In this document: positions 10,401 to 18,887 of the stretch, one piece after another
Layout: each line of letters begins with the position of its first letter
How positions within the stretch are numbered: position 1 is the stretch's first letter
NCBI RefSeq assembly: GCF_020880695.1
Contig: NZ_JAJIWO010000007.1
Span: forward strand, 1 to 64,000
Direction of reading: 5' to 3'
Length of the DNA stretch: 64,000 nucleotides
DNA from: Mucilaginibacter sp. UR6-11
GTDB taxonomy: Bacteria > Bacteroidota > Bacteroidia > Sphingobacteriales > Sphingobacteriaceae
The notes under the pieces: generated by a model
Database searches by the model: none
Told to the model about the DNA's origin: nothing
What the model saw: only the letters and a program-made list of their open reading frames with translations
Translations under genes and position numbers: made by a program

Positions 10401-10741
10401 ACAGAGCGATTATCGATCTTGTAATCATATTGCTGGTCTTTAAACAACTGTTTTAACACATCGGCTAATTCAGCATTCTTAACCCGGATAGTCACAGGTT
10501 TGATATTAGATAACATAGTAGTAGTGACAAGGAAATCATACCCTGTTTGCAGCCTTATATGGTTAAACACATCTACCAATGGCGCGTTTTTTTCAGACAA
10601 AGTAATTTTTTGGGCGAATGAAGTTGCACTGACCTGCAGGATAGCTATTAGGAGGATCAACGTCGTTAGCTTCATCGTCAATAGTATTTTACTCATACAG
10701 CCAGGAGGATGTATGAAAATTTTAGGATAAAATTTGTACAT
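7451..10741 (-). CDS. SusC/RagA TonB-dependent outer-membrane receptor with STN domain
   Basis: A 1096-aa TonB-linked transporter. Order: signal peptide (MKLTTLILLIAILQVSA, cleavage near FAQ at about 44), secretin/TonB N-terminal (STN) signalling domain at 45-115, carboxypeptidase-like regulatory domain at about 135-220, plug with the SusC signature IYGSRGANGVVLITTKKG, then a large beta barrel. The STN domain implies it signals to the FecR protein encoded just upstream. The long basic leader before MKLTT is typical of this class, so I kept the first ATG. It imports the ligand captured by the SusD partner using TonB energy. Confidence 0.94.
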   Translation of the reverse strand: MYKFYPKIFIHPPGCMSKILLTMKLTTLILLIAILQVSATSFAQKITLSEKNAPLVDVFNHIRLQTGYDFLVTTTMLSNIKPVTIRVKNAELADVLKQLFKDQQYDYKIDNRSVIISPKQPSLLEKLIAAIKAINVMGKVVDEKGSPIVGATVRIKDDGKVTTTDVNGNFYLQNVGVQSVVVISSIGYLTKELNVKPDMGIITLEASISKLDQVMVIAYGTTTQRLSTGAISHVKGEELDQQPISNPILGLEGRVPGAFITQTAGYAGAQFNILVRGQNSFAGSTNNFAAPLYIVDGVPFGGGPVEQSVGGFGVLVALSPLNTIDPTQIESIDVLKDADATAIYGSRGANGVVLITTKKGKPGNTKVSVDVSSGYGEVTNLVKLLNTDQYLAVRRQAFANDNVTPTTVNAPELTLWDQHAYTNFPKLLLGNKQHQSKATFSLSGGDLFTQFILGGNYRHESSVLPTNTADDAVQFHLSAQHRSHDNKFGVTTSVSYNIDNNSLPSYSLNVGNYNLPPNYPLYNKDGSLYFGTSFSSPLAGLNTIYNLKSNNLISNISLHYMVIPGLDLKVNAGYNYDNVYSSTIQPASANNPLNNFSPTSTLGNNYIKTYIVEPQINYTHTWGKGKLTALVGGTWQETQYVQPYYLLGSFTNIQLANSLAALTLLIKTSGYTDYKYDSGFGRLEYEWDGKYLFSGNIRRDGSSRFGSEHPFGTFGSAAAAWIFSREDLVKNKTPWLSFGKLKASYGSVGNDKTLQDYAYLSTYQASTAYGPISSLSPAGILNPYLQWEQTTKLDVAVDLGFINNRIFLSAAYYRNRTSHLLANTAIPLQTGFGSYSSNLPDGAVVQNTGLELELSTVNIKSKGFTWNTSFNFTLPENKLLSFPGILTSTYANTYVVGQSLNLVTGYHSTGVVNGIATAQDVNGDGVLTSGYSATGKSDYIILGNADPKFYGGLDNTFSYKGLQLDFLFQFVKRKATRGDLNFSSYPGLNYNLPESRLDVPLKYSSAFGTPATNAYGYYVGSDAVFEDASFIRLKNVSLAYNFPAVWAKNLKMASFQVYVHAQNLLTITKYKGIDPETLAGTIPTLRMMVAGIKTTF

Positions 10742-10840
10742 TTGTGTAGCATGGGTTATGCGTTGCGCCTTGTTGTTTTGCGATAGGGAGGCACATCGCG
10801 GTTTACTGATAGTTTAATTGATTATTAGGTCCAGGCATTT

Positions 10841-10875
10841 GCCATCGCGGGTACGAACCGGGATGGCTTTTTTTT
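10841..10875 (+). terminator. Terminator-like hairpin pointing plus, between fecR and susC
   Basis: A 6-bp outer stem (10841-10846 with 10862-10867) plus 3 inner pairs across one mismatch, followed by eight T on the plus strand (10868-10875). It is oriented against the operon: read on the minus strand the hairpin is not followed by a T-run. It may end an antisense transcript or act as a hairpin within the fecR-susC leader. Confidence 0.5.
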
Positions 10876-10895
10876 GGACCGTATAGAACACCTTA

Positions 10896-11975
10896 TTATT
10901 CCAGTACGGTTACCCTCCTTCCTTCTATTTTAAAATGAACGCCTTCTGTTTGTTGCAGCATGGTCAATACCTCACTGATATTTTTGTCGCGCGATATCGT
11001 CCCATAAAATCCTATAGTTGATATCGTTCCATCATATTGCACATCTATATCATACCAACGGGCCAGTTTGGGCATTATACTTTGGATGGTCTCATTTTTA
11101 AAGCGGAAATAGCCGTTCTTCCAGGCGATCGCTTCCTCTAGGTCGCCATTGCTTACCTTTAATACATTATTGCTTAACAAAGCCTGTTCCCCAGGAACCA
11201 ATACCTGCCTATCATTTATTTTGATACTTCCCTCAAAAAGTGTTGTTTTGATAGCCGGGTCATACGCGTTAACATTGAAATGTGTACCAATGTCCTCCAC
11301 GGTTTGTCTGTCGGTAACTACTTTAAACGGCAAGGCACTATTATGGATCACTTCGAAATAAGCCTCCCCTTTAAGTTCTACACGGCGTTCTTTTAAATTT
11401 GTAAATGACGCGGGATATTTTAATGATGAAGCGGAGTTTAGCCAAACTTTGGTACCATCGGGTAGCGTTACCTGGTATTGTCCTCCGTTTGGAGTATTAA
11501 GGCTATTAAAACCAGCGCTTGCAGAAGCGTTCGAGTAAGCCAACTGTCCGTCACCTGTCTTAGTAACCTGTTCAGTTAGCTTTCCATTTTTGGCGTTGGT
11601 CAATATGATATGCCTGCCGTTCGCTAAGATTAGCACTGCCTTATTAGAACCGGGTAAAATGTCAGGGCCATGATATTGTGCGGTAAATTGCCCGGGAACC
11701 GGCTTTAAATAAAAGTATACAGAAACAGATATTAACAACAAGATACTTGCGGCAGCCGCGATGCGCGGCCACAGTTTGACCACACGGGCAGGTCTTATTC
11801 CTTTTAGAAGATTAGCAAGACTTTCTTCTTTATCTGATAAAATTTGTTCATCAGCTATTTTACCGGCGTATGGCTCTTTTTTTAGATACCATGTCTCTAT
11901 CAGCGCTTTTTCTTCCGATGTGGCTGAACCTGCGTGGTAACATTTTAATAGTTGCTCAAGATCTTTTTCCTGCAT
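10896..11975 (-). CDS. FecR family anti-sigma factor
   Basis: A 359-aa FecR-type regulator. A short cytoplasmic N-terminal domain (1-65) should bind the sigma factor; one membrane segment lies at about 68-87 (IAAAASILLLISVSVYFYL). The periplasmic FecR domain has the signature TLPDGTKVWLNSASSLKYP, and a DUF4974-like C-terminal domain (IMPKLARWYDIDVQYDG) should meet the STN domain of SusC. It starts 79 bp after the sigma gene and lies 154 bp upstream of susC. Expected role: holds the sigma factor inactive until the receptor binds its ligand. Confidence 0.93.
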   Translation of the reverse strand: MQEKDLEQLLKCYHAGSATSEEKALIETWYLKKEPYAGKIADEQILSDKEESLANLLKGIRPARVVKLWPRIAAAASILLLISVSVYFYLKPVPGQFTAQYHGPDILPGSNKAVLILANGRHIILTNAKNGKLTEQVTKTGDGQLAYSNASASAGFNSLNTPNGGQYQVTLPDGTKVWLNSASSLKYPASFTNLKERRVELKGEAYFEVIHNSALPFKVVTDRQTVEDIGTHFNVNAYDPAIKTTLFEGSIKINDRQVLVPGEQALLSNNVLKVSNGDLEEAIAWKNGYFRFKNETIQSIMPKLARWYDIDVQYDGTISTIGFYGTISRDKNISEVLTMLQQTEGVHFKIEGRRVTVLE

Positions 11976-12054
11976 ATAGTTTTAGGACATGTTTATCCTA
12001 ATTATACTATAGACAATCAACAAAACGGTAGGGAGTAGATTATTAAAAAAAAAA

Positions 12055-12621
12055 TTAAAGCAGCATATAAAAGTAAGCCCCTAATTTTAATCGAAGTATT
12101 TTTAAGGAGTTATTGACCTGCTTTCGTACAGTAAACGGACTGATGTTTAGTTGGTCCGCGATCTGGCGGTGACTCAAATACTGATTACGGCTTAATTCAA
12201 AAATCAGTCTCATTTGCGGCGGTAAAGCGGCTACTTCTTTCTCTACTAATGCGATAAGTTCTTTTTCACGCAACAGTTCGTCAGCGATGGGCTCATCATG
12301 TTTAAGAAATTGTTGAAATGACTCCACATAATCTAACTTTACCTTTTGATGTTTGTAGATATTAAAGATCCGGTTTCTTGTTGCCGTATATAAATAAGCG
12401 GCTAAACTGGTATTGAAAACAAGTTTTTCGCGATTGTTCCATACATAAGAGAACAAATCTTGCAACAAGTCCTTTATTTCTTCACGCTGGGGCAACCTTT
12501 TACCGGCATGACGATATAAAACGCCATAATAACGGTGATGAATTTCCGTAAAAGCACCGATATCTCCTTTTCTAAGCAGAATCAGCAATTCATTATCCGT
12601 TAGCGTGCTTTTATCAGTCAA
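12055..12621 (-). CDS. ECF RNA polymerase sigma factor
   Basis: A 188-aa sigma-70 family ECF factor with region 2 (ALFTEIHHRYYG through RNRIFNIYKH; DLLQDLFSYVWNNRE is the sigma2 core) and region 4 HTH (LPPQMRLIFELSRNQYLSHRQIADQLNIS). It is the first gene of the minus-strand operon sigma-fecR-susC-susD-tlpA-tlpA. In this arrangement the sigma factor drives the downstream receptor genes once FecR is signalled by the SusC STN domain. Confidence 0.93.
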   Translation of the reverse strand: MTDKSTLTDNELLILLRKGDIGAFTEIHHRYYGVLYRHAGKRLPQREEIKDLLQDLFSYVWNNREKLVFNTSLAAYLYTATRNRIFNIYKHQKVKLDYVESFQQFLKHDEPIADELLREKELIALVEKEVAALPPQMRLIFELSRNQYLSHRQIADQLNISPFTVRKQVNNSLKILRLKLGAYFYMLL

Positions 12622-12720
12622 TTTTTTTAAATAAAAACGAATTTAACAAAAAATTTAAAGTAAAATTAAGATTATTTTAACCTATTGACTTGTTATTACA
12701 TTATTACAGCGTAGATCTTA

Positions 12721-13548
12721 GACCTGAAAAAAGATTTTATTTATGCTAAAGAAGTTGGAGAGCTATCGGAGGTAAAAGATCCCCAAGAGATTTTTTATTA
12801 TTTAAACAAAGAGCAGGATAATTTTTATGATGAAATTATTGGGAAGTATTTTGCGGAAGAGGGGCTTTTTAAAGGAGCCATTTACCAACCCTTTAGTTAT
12901 GAAAAGGAGGTAGAATCAGATAGCCTAGATGAGTTCGGAAACCGTCAATATAATCAACAACGAAACTTATATGAATTTATGCGCCGATTGCTTGCTGGTT
13001 AAGCGTTTTGAATCTTCATTTAGTTCATTTTCCAAATCCATCGATAGATGTTTGGCGGTACATGAAATGGTTAAAACCTTTATTGATAAAACGGGTAAAT
13101 TTATTTTAGATCGGAACTTTATTGATAGAATCAGGGATTTTGAGCTGGATGAAATTGAAGCAAAACTGGAAGAATACGCCACGGGTGATTTAAAAGGAAA
13201 GACGCCCAAAAATACAGAGGTATACGATATCGATAAATTTCAACGGCGGGAAGATTTCCTAAACGATATTGAATCGGATATACTTGTTTTTCACGCAACA
13301 GCCCGTAGATTAAAGGAGCTTAAATTGGTAGATAATGATACCAAACAAACTGAAATTATTAAACAGGTTAAATCACAACTGGAAAATGAGCCTGATCGTA
13401 AAATCATACTTTTTCAGAATATGTTGACACCATCAAGCATTTGGAGATGCAGTTACGTAAGGAATTTGGCAATACCTTACTTGTCTGCGATGGCAGGGTA
13501 TCCAAAGAATATACTGTTCGGTATACATTCTTAAATTTTTTGACATAA
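12721..13548 (+). pseudogene. SF2 helicase (PLD-nuclease/helicase type) gene fragment
   Basis: A piece of a much longer gene, cut at both ends and broken twice. Frame one (from 12721) reads DFIYAKEVGELSEV...YYLNKEQDNFYDEIIGKYF...QQRNLYEFMRRLL and stops at about 13000. A TTGC duplication at 12988-12995 shifts the frame; the next frame continues VKRFESSFSSFSKSID to PDRKIILF. Loss of one T in the run at 13410-13414 shifts it again to EYVDTIKHLEMQLRKEFGN...VCDGRVSKE before stopping at 13548. The joined reading matches the helicase-C region of phospholipase D-like/DEAD helicases. The Walker and late helicase motifs are absent. A 201-aa ORF at 12929-13534 is only the middle of this wreck. Confidence 0.75.
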
Positions 13549-13614
13549 CATACTGATAATAATATCTTTATCTCATAAAAACAGAGCCCCAGCGGGATCA
13601 CAGAAGGCGAACAG

Positions 13615-13811
13615 AATACCAGAGTTCGCATCCGGTTTTGAAGTAGGAGTCGCTGCCCTGTAATATCATCGTACAGGAAAAAAAGCCTGGTAAAATAGAA
13701 GTATCAGCTGTAAATCCGGTAGCATCCATGGAAGCAATCCTAAACAAAGATCTACACAAAATCGCATTTGAAGTGAAGGCTAAGTTGAAAAAAGTCATTG
13801 CGCAATTATGA
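13615..13811 (+). pseudogene. DUF302 domain protein, C-terminal remnant
   Basis: Reading 13640-13811 in one frame gives CNIIVQEKKPGKIEVSAVNP, then ASMEAILNKDLHKIAFEV and a KLKKVIAQL end with a TGA at 809-811. That is the C-terminal half of DUF302 proteins (GVMLPCNVVVYE...VSAIDP). Just upstream the matching FEVGVAAL segment is in another frame, so about two bases have been lost near 13655. No start codon or N-terminal half remains. A further short open stretch to about 13900 (EVKYAKYFNYNDVSKG) follows, whose family I do not recognise. With the helicase debris before it, this makes a small gene graveyard. Confidence 0.6.
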
Positions 13812-13939
13812 GGTCAAATACGCCAAATATTTCAATTATAACGATGTGAGTAAAGGGGCAGTTAGCATGCTGATCTGTGCGTTAGATCAAATGCTTACCT
13901 GATCTCCCGCATTTTTTCCGGTAAGCGAAGTGTTTAATT

Positions 13940-13981
13940 TTGACGGGGATCAAATATATCCCGGGCAGTGTGCTATTCTGC
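13940..13981 (+). promoter_or_regulatory. Class II-like operator and -7 element for the 14014 gene
   Basis: Operator TTGAC-gggg-ATCAA at 13940-13953, which is close to a textbook FNR box. A weak -7-like TATTCTGC lies 20 bp downstream at 13974-13981. The start codon follows at 14014. Part of the island-wide set of similar sites. Confidence 0.5.
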
Positions 13982-14013
13982 AAACAAGCCCGGCCTTATA
14001 GCGTTGCATAGAT

Positions 14014-14649
14014 ATGAAAACAGCACTGGAACAATTGCCGCCGCAGATAACGGGGCGACAGACCGATTTTATCCATGAACATAAATATGACACGCTGGAA
14101 GCCGCTCACCAAGCGTTCCAGGCGGCGGCCGGAAGGATGCTTTCGGTGAATAATTGGCATGACTACGCCGGAGCAGGTTCCGCCAGATTTACGCTGTGCA
14201 ATAACCAGGGCGAGGCACTGGCAGTAATGGCCGAAGAGGGCTTTTTTATCAGCATCGATGTGCCTGGGCCGGGACCGGACGCCGGCAGTGGTGTGGAATG
14301 GGTGCTGGTGGAAAAACTCGCCTCCGAAGGCGGCGCGCATACGGCCGAAGAATACGTGCTGATGACGGTGCGGCCGGTAGCAGACCCACGCAAGACAAAT
14401 GCGGAGATCGCGCATTTTTATACCGATGAATCAACCAGCACGTTTATCGTGCGGCGTGACGGCATGGTGGCCAGCGCAGGCGCCCACGGGCGGAATGAAA
14501 CACCCAATAACGAGGGTGTCGACCTGCATGACAAGATCCGCAACACCGCCGTTGCGCTGATGGCCAGGATTGGCTTATCCGGTGGTCAGTGGCAAAAACT
14601 GGTCAACGGTTTGATCGAATATCAGGAAACAAACATTAAAAGCTTCTAG
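14014..14649 (+). CDS. Conserved hypothetical protein, soluble, 211 aa
   Basis: I do not recognise the family. The 211-aa product has no signal peptide or membrane segment and looks like a compact alpha/beta cytoplasmic protein, with notable stretches AEEGFFISIDVPGPGPDAG near 75-93, YVLMTVRPVADPRKTNAEI near 115 and GAHGRNETPNNEGVDLHDK near 155. The gene is clearly GC-richer than the pseudogenes before it, marking the entry into the stress island. An FNR-like box lies 60 bp upstream, so it may be coregulated with the genes further right. No catalytic motif is evident. Confidence 0.75.
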   Translation: MKTALEQLPPQITGRQTDFIHEHKYDTLEAAHQAFQAAAGRMLSVNNWHDYAGAGSARFTLCNNQGEALAVMAEEGFFISIDVPGPGPDAGSGVEWVLVEKLASEGGAHTAEEYVLMTVRPVADPRKTNAEIAHFYTDESTSTFIVRRDGMVASAGAHGRNETPNNEGVDLHDKIRNTAVALMARIGLSGGQWQKLVNGLIEYQETNIKSF

Positions 14650-14831
14650 AATCTATTGTGGGATCGCTGAAAATTCTTTGTTTACTTTGTTGATCCATCA
14701 TCAGGCTGAAGATCATTTTTTTAGGTATTATGAGTTTAATTAAACTGTAAAAAACAGGGCGTAAGGGTGAGATTCACTTTAAGTAATGGTTGCCGCATAC
14801 AAGTGCACCAACGGAAATTACTTTGTGTTTT

Positions 14832-17800
14832 CTATACTTCAAGTACAATTTTAAACTCACTGCCTGCATTTTGTGTGCTCTTCAAGCCTATCCGTCCGCC
14901 AAGTGCTTCTACCTGTGTTTTTACCATAAACAATCCCATTCCCTTTCCTTCAATATTATTATGGAAACGCTTATATAAGCCAAAAATATCTTTCCCATTT
15001 CTTTCCAGGTCAATACCGGTGCCGTTATCCCTGAAAATCAATTCAAGCTTATTATTTTCAAGTCGGCTCTCTATTTCGATCAGCGTGTTTGTGTCCACCC
15101 GACGGTATTTAATACTGTTTAAAATAAGATTGTAAAAAATACTGTATAAATATGGTTTTAACGTTAACACTTTATTGATAGCTTGAAATTCATACTTAAT
15201 TTCAATAGGATAGTTATTAATTAAATTTTGAATACTGATCTTTATTTCTTCTACCAATTCAGACAAATCAACTATTTCTTTATACTTATTAACATCAGCT
15301 TTTACTTCTAAAATATCGTTTAGGTCCTGTACTACATTATCAAGTTTTATTACACATTTACTTATCCCACTGTTAAGCATTTCTTTTTCATCTATAGTTA
15401 GGTCTGGATCAGTTAATGCATTTGATGCACCAATTATATTGGCCAGCGGTGCGCGCAGGTTATGCGAAATAATGTAGGCAAATTGCTCAAGGTCGTTATT
15501 CCTTAACATCAAGTCATTTAGCATTTTGGTACGCTCTATTTCAGCCAGTTTGCTTTCCGTAACATCCTGTATTATTCCGTAAATACGGGTAAGAACGTTG
15601 TTTTTATCTGCTTCAAACCTGGCTTCGGCATAGCCATATCTTAAAACCCCATCCCGGCGGATGAATCTGAAATTGTTTGACCAATTTTCGAATGTCCGGA
15701 TCGAGTTTTCCATTGATTCGATCATATATGCTAAGTCATCCGGGTGGATAAGCGATAAAAACAACTCCTTCGACGGCACAACTTCTCCCTTGGTTAGGCC
15801 ATATATCCTATACATTTCATCCGACCAGACTTCGGAGTAATTTTTTGCGTCAATTTCAAAATTACCAATATGGGCGATAGCCTGTGCTTCTTTTAACCGC
15901 GATTCGCTATGCGCTAAATTATCTTCAGCTATTTTTGCTGCAGTAACGTCACGTGCTATACCATATATTCCAATCGGTTTTCCGTTCGTATCAAGTTCAA
16001 ACCTGCTGGTGGATATGAGATGCTTTACAGTGCCGTCCTTTAAAACAATGCGGTGTTTTAATACCTGGTCGCTAAATGATTGGTTGGCTTTAATTGCATC
16101 CAAAACATAGTCTGTATCTTCAGGATGTATGTACGACAGCCAATTTTCATAAGTATGCTTATTTTCTTCAATCGGAAATCCGTATATTTTACAAGCCTCC
16201 TCTGACCAGGTGGCGATCCCAGTTGTAAAATCTAATATCCAATGACCCAGATTTGCTATTGATTGCGCGTCTTTTAATCTTTTTTCACTTTGTTTCAGTG
16301 TTGTCTCGGCAATTTTCCTTTCCGAGATATCGCGGCTAAAAGCGCAGTTAAATTCCGAATCTCCAAACTTTATGTAGTTGGCTCTGATTTCAACAGGTAT
16401 TAAACGACCGTCTTTTGTACGCTGAACGGTCTCAAAAAAGATCGAACCTTTCCTGCGGAGCTCGGCAAAATGATCAGGCCATTTTTCGACATCATAATGA
16501 GGATCAATATCCGGCACAGAAAGTTCAAGCATTTCCTGCTGTGTATAGCCAAGCATTTCAGATGCAGCTTCATTTACTTTAACAATCCGGGCGTTAGGTG
16601 TCATCCAAAAAACAGCGTCCCCGGCACTGTCAATTGCAAACTGAGTTAGCAACAACGATTCTTCTGCGAGTTTTTTTTCCGTTACATCCCTGAAATTGTT
16701 TATGACACCATTTACATGCGGGTCATTCAGCAAATTGGTTAATGTGCCTTCAAACCAGTGCCAGGTGCCATCTTTATGCATTAAGCGGTATGCATTTACC
16801 GCTGTTGACATAGCCGGGTTAAGCAGCACCTGTTCCCATACTTTTGACACACCGGTTAAATCATCCGGATGTAACAACGATAACAGGTCAAAGCCTGTCA
16901 CTTCTGCCTTTGTATATCCTAATACTTTTTCAACTGTAGGCGACACATAAAAAGGTCGCCCTTCGGTGGTCAGAATAATCACTGCATCAGCTCCATGTTC
17001 AACCAGGGCGCGATAACGATTTTCATTAATGATAACTAATTCTTCTGTTTCTTTATGCGCTTTTTCTATTTCAAACTTATCAAGCGCAAACGAGATGTCC
17101 CTGGTTACTTCTTCCAGCAGCTTAATTTCTTCATTATAGAAAAAATCATTCTCTTCTGCATACAGGTTGAAGGTGCCAATAATGTTCCCGGCTTTCCTGA
17201 TGGGCAAGATCATACACGAGCAAACTTTTTGAGAAGCAGCTAATGCTTTCCAGTCTGCAAGCTCAGGCTTATTAACAATATTATTACAGATATAATTCAG
17301 CCCTGTTTGCAATACATAAGACTGCGGGCCATCAGCTTTTAACAGGACATTGTAAAATTGATCTAAAATTTCGGCAGGTATGCCCATTTGATTAATGCAG
17401 GATATTTTGGTTCCCTCCCTATCAAACAAACCTATCCAGGCTATCCTGAATTTGCCAAATTCAAACGCAATACGGCAGGCGTTTCTAAAAAGAGACTGCT
17501 CTTCTTTTTCATGTACGATATCCTGATTAACCTGGCTGATAAAAGAATAAAGCCGGGTAACTTTCTTTAAAGTTTCTTTAAACTCCTTACGGACAGTAAT
17601 ATCTACACTACACGCTATATATTGGTAGGGTTTTCCTTGCTCATTTAAAAATGGGACTATAGTTGTATCAATCCAATACCAAACGCCATCTTTAGCCCTG
17701 TTTTTAATTTCTCCACGCCATATTTTTCCGCCAGCAATAGTACTCCATAACGTTGCAAAAAAATCTTTGGAATGAAAACCGCCATTTAGCAGGCGATGGT

Positions 17801-17993
17801 CCTGCCCAATTAATTCTGTCAGGGTATATTTTGAAATTCTACAAAAATTATCATTGGCATAACTGATAACACCCTGTGCATCGGTTATAGCCACAATACA
17901 GGATTGCTCTAGTACATAACTCAGGTCGGCCGGCTCTTTAATCCTGGATCCTGACGCATTTTCAATCTCCTTTAGCTCACCCTTATTTATCAT
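14832..17993 (-). CDS. Multi-PAS/GAF sensor histidine kinase
   Basis: A 1053-aa soluble hybrid-free sensor kinase. Visible order: PAS (about 26-140), GAF (about 160-300), four further PAS/PAC units (about 325-440, 450-565, 575-690, 700-815), then a kinase core. The H-box is ISHNLRAPLANIIG, the N-box FYNLILNSIKYRR, and the G-boxes DNGTGIDL and GKGMGLFMVKTQVEALGG. There is no membrane segment, so it senses an internal signal, e.g. redox, oxygen or a small ligand; no heme or flavin ligand can be assigned from sequence. No response regulator gene is adjacent. The single-domain receiver encoded at 43495 in the same island is a candidate partner, an inference only. Confidence 0.92.
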   Translation of the reverse strand: MINKGELKEIENASGSRIKEPADLSYVLEQSCIVAITDAQGVISYANDNFCRISKYTLTELIGQDHRLLNGGFHSKDFFATLWSTIAGGKIWRGEIKNRAKDGVWYWIDTTIVPFLNEQGKPYQYIACSVDITVRKEFKETLKKVTRLYSFISQVNQDIVHEKEEQSLFRNACRIAFEFGKFRIAWIGLFDREGTKISCINQMGIPAEILDQFYNVLLKADGPQSYVLQTGLNYICNNIVNKPELADWKALAASQKVCSCMILPIRKAGNIIGTFNLYAEENDFFYNEEIKLLEEVTRDISFALDKFEIEKAHKETEELVIINENRYRALVEHGADAVIILTTEGRPFYVSPTVEKVLGYTKAEVTGFDLLSLLHPDDLTGVSKVWEQVLLNPAMSTAVNAYRLMHKDGTWHWFEGTLTNLLNDPHVNGVINNFRDVTEKKLAEESLLLTQFAIDSAGDAVFWMTPNARIVKVNEAASEMLGYTQQEMLELSVPDIDPHYDVEKWPDHFAELRRKGSIFFETVQRTKDGRLIPVEIRANYIKFGDSEFNCAFSRDISERKIAETTLKQSEKRLKDAQSIANLGHWILDFTTGIATWSEEACKIYGFPIEENKHTYENWLSYIHPEDTDYVLDAIKANQSFSDQVLKHRIVLKDGTVKHLISTSRFELDTNGKPIGIYGIARDVTAAKIAEDNLAHSESRLKEAQAIAHIGNFEIDAKNYSEVWSDEMYRIYGLTKGEVVPSKELFLSLIHPDDLAYMIESMENSIRTFENWSNNFRFIRRDGVLRYGYAEARFEADKNNVLTRIYGIIQDVTESKLAEIERTKMLNDLMLRNNDLEQFAYIISHNLRAPLANIIGASNALTDPDLTIDEKEMLNSGISKCVIKLDNVVQDLNDILEVKADVNKYKEIVDLSELVEEIKISIQNLINNYPIEIKYEFQAINKVLTLKPYLYSIFYNLILNSIKYRRVDTNTLIEIESRLENNKLELIFRDNGTGIDLERNGKDIFGLYKRFHNNIEGKGMGLFMVKTQVEALGGRIGLKSTQNAGSEFKIVLEV

Positions 17994-18435
17994 AATTAGT
18001 CTGATTTATCTCATTAGTTGATGGCAGGAGTTTTACAAGATTATAAAAATCGCGGTAAATAATCACAATAAAATCTTCGTTCAATAGTCGAAACTATTTT
18101 AATGCATTTCTCAGGTCATTAAACAAGTAAGCGTGTTAAATTGGTGTAAGCACATAGAAGGCTTCATTAAAAAACCAATTAATTGCACAATTGTTTTTCT
18201 GCACGGCACAGATTATCTTACGCTACAAGAAGTTTTTTAACGGATGGTTAATATACTTATAAATCCAGAGAGGCTTATGAGTCTCAATGATAAGATTTGC
18301 GAACTGGTAGCACCAGAAATATTTTGGAGAACGGTGAAGGTTAGTCCCCCGCGACTTTACGGAAGCATCACTAAACCATGAATATTTTATTACATAGTAG
18401 AAAATGCAAGCCCGATAGTCTTGTTCGTTGCCTTA
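17994..18435. other. Intergenic region without a recognisable gene
   Basis: About 440 AT-rich bases between the kinase start and a frameshifted membrane-protein gene. A 34-codon ORF at 18277-18381 (+) has no support. I see no operator of the island type at the expected place before the kinase gene, and no RNA gene. It probably holds the kinase promoter. Confidence 0.5.
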
Positions 18436-18838
18436 TTATTTAGTTTCCTTTTTTACTTTTTTATCAAGAATACAGCCTATGGCGATACTTATAACCGGGA
18501 TGGCCACATACCCCAACCCGATCGACATGAAATAGGCTGCAAAAGTCGACTTCATGATGGGGATCAAGATGATGGTGTCCAGTACGATATTGAATCACAA
18601 ACCATGATAATCCCACAATAATTCCATTTTTAATAAAATTCTGATCTACAAATTTAAAATACCGGAAAAAGAGATAACAACCGGATATTGTACCAACTAT
18701 TAAGATCACCGACTTAAACGTTGCGTAAGGTACCATAAGTTCGCCGCCCGGTTTATAAAACAGGAAGGAAACCGCAAATGGAATTAGCCAGGACAAGAAG
18801 CCCAGCATAATATTTTTAATAATTAATTTCCTTGTCAT
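18436..18838 (-). pseudogene. Small integral membrane protein, single-base frameshift
   Basis: The first frame gives MTRKLIIKNIMLGFLSWLI and three membrane segments up to GLSWFVI. It then becomes charged nonsense (QYRTGHHHLDPHHE). Skipping one C at about 18592 restores a hydrophobic end: NIVLDTIILIPIMKSTFAAY, a fourth segment GLGYVAIPVISIAIGCIL and a basic tail DKKVKKETK with a TAA at 18438-18436. So the intact gene would encode about 133 residues with four membrane helices. Either a recent inactivating insertion or a sequencing error. It lies 49 bp after the baeRF gene and is probably cotranscribed with it. Family not recognised. Confidence 0.7.
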
Positions 18839-18887
18839 GCTTTTTAAGGTTAAATTTTGATATTTGGCTAACTAACTCAAATTGCTG

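Noticed and set aside
12929..13534. A 201-aa intact gene
   Set aside because: It is the middle frame of a broken helicase gene; both neighbouring frames continue the homology.
13996..14415. A minus-strand 139-aa ORF opposite the 14014 gene
   Set aside because: It is the shadow of a GC-rich gene on the plus strand, with low-complexity histidine and arginine content.
14733..14746. Perfect palindrome AGTTTAATTAAACT
   Set aside because: AT-only core in an AT-rich gap after convergent gene ends; likely chance.
18106..18119. An operator-like half-site before the PAS kinase
   Set aside because: Only the right half (GTCAT) fits, and the expected -7 position reads TGAACGAA.
18277..18381. A 34-codon ORF in the kinase upstream region
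   Set aside because: Too short, no membrane or domain pattern and no promoter evidence.
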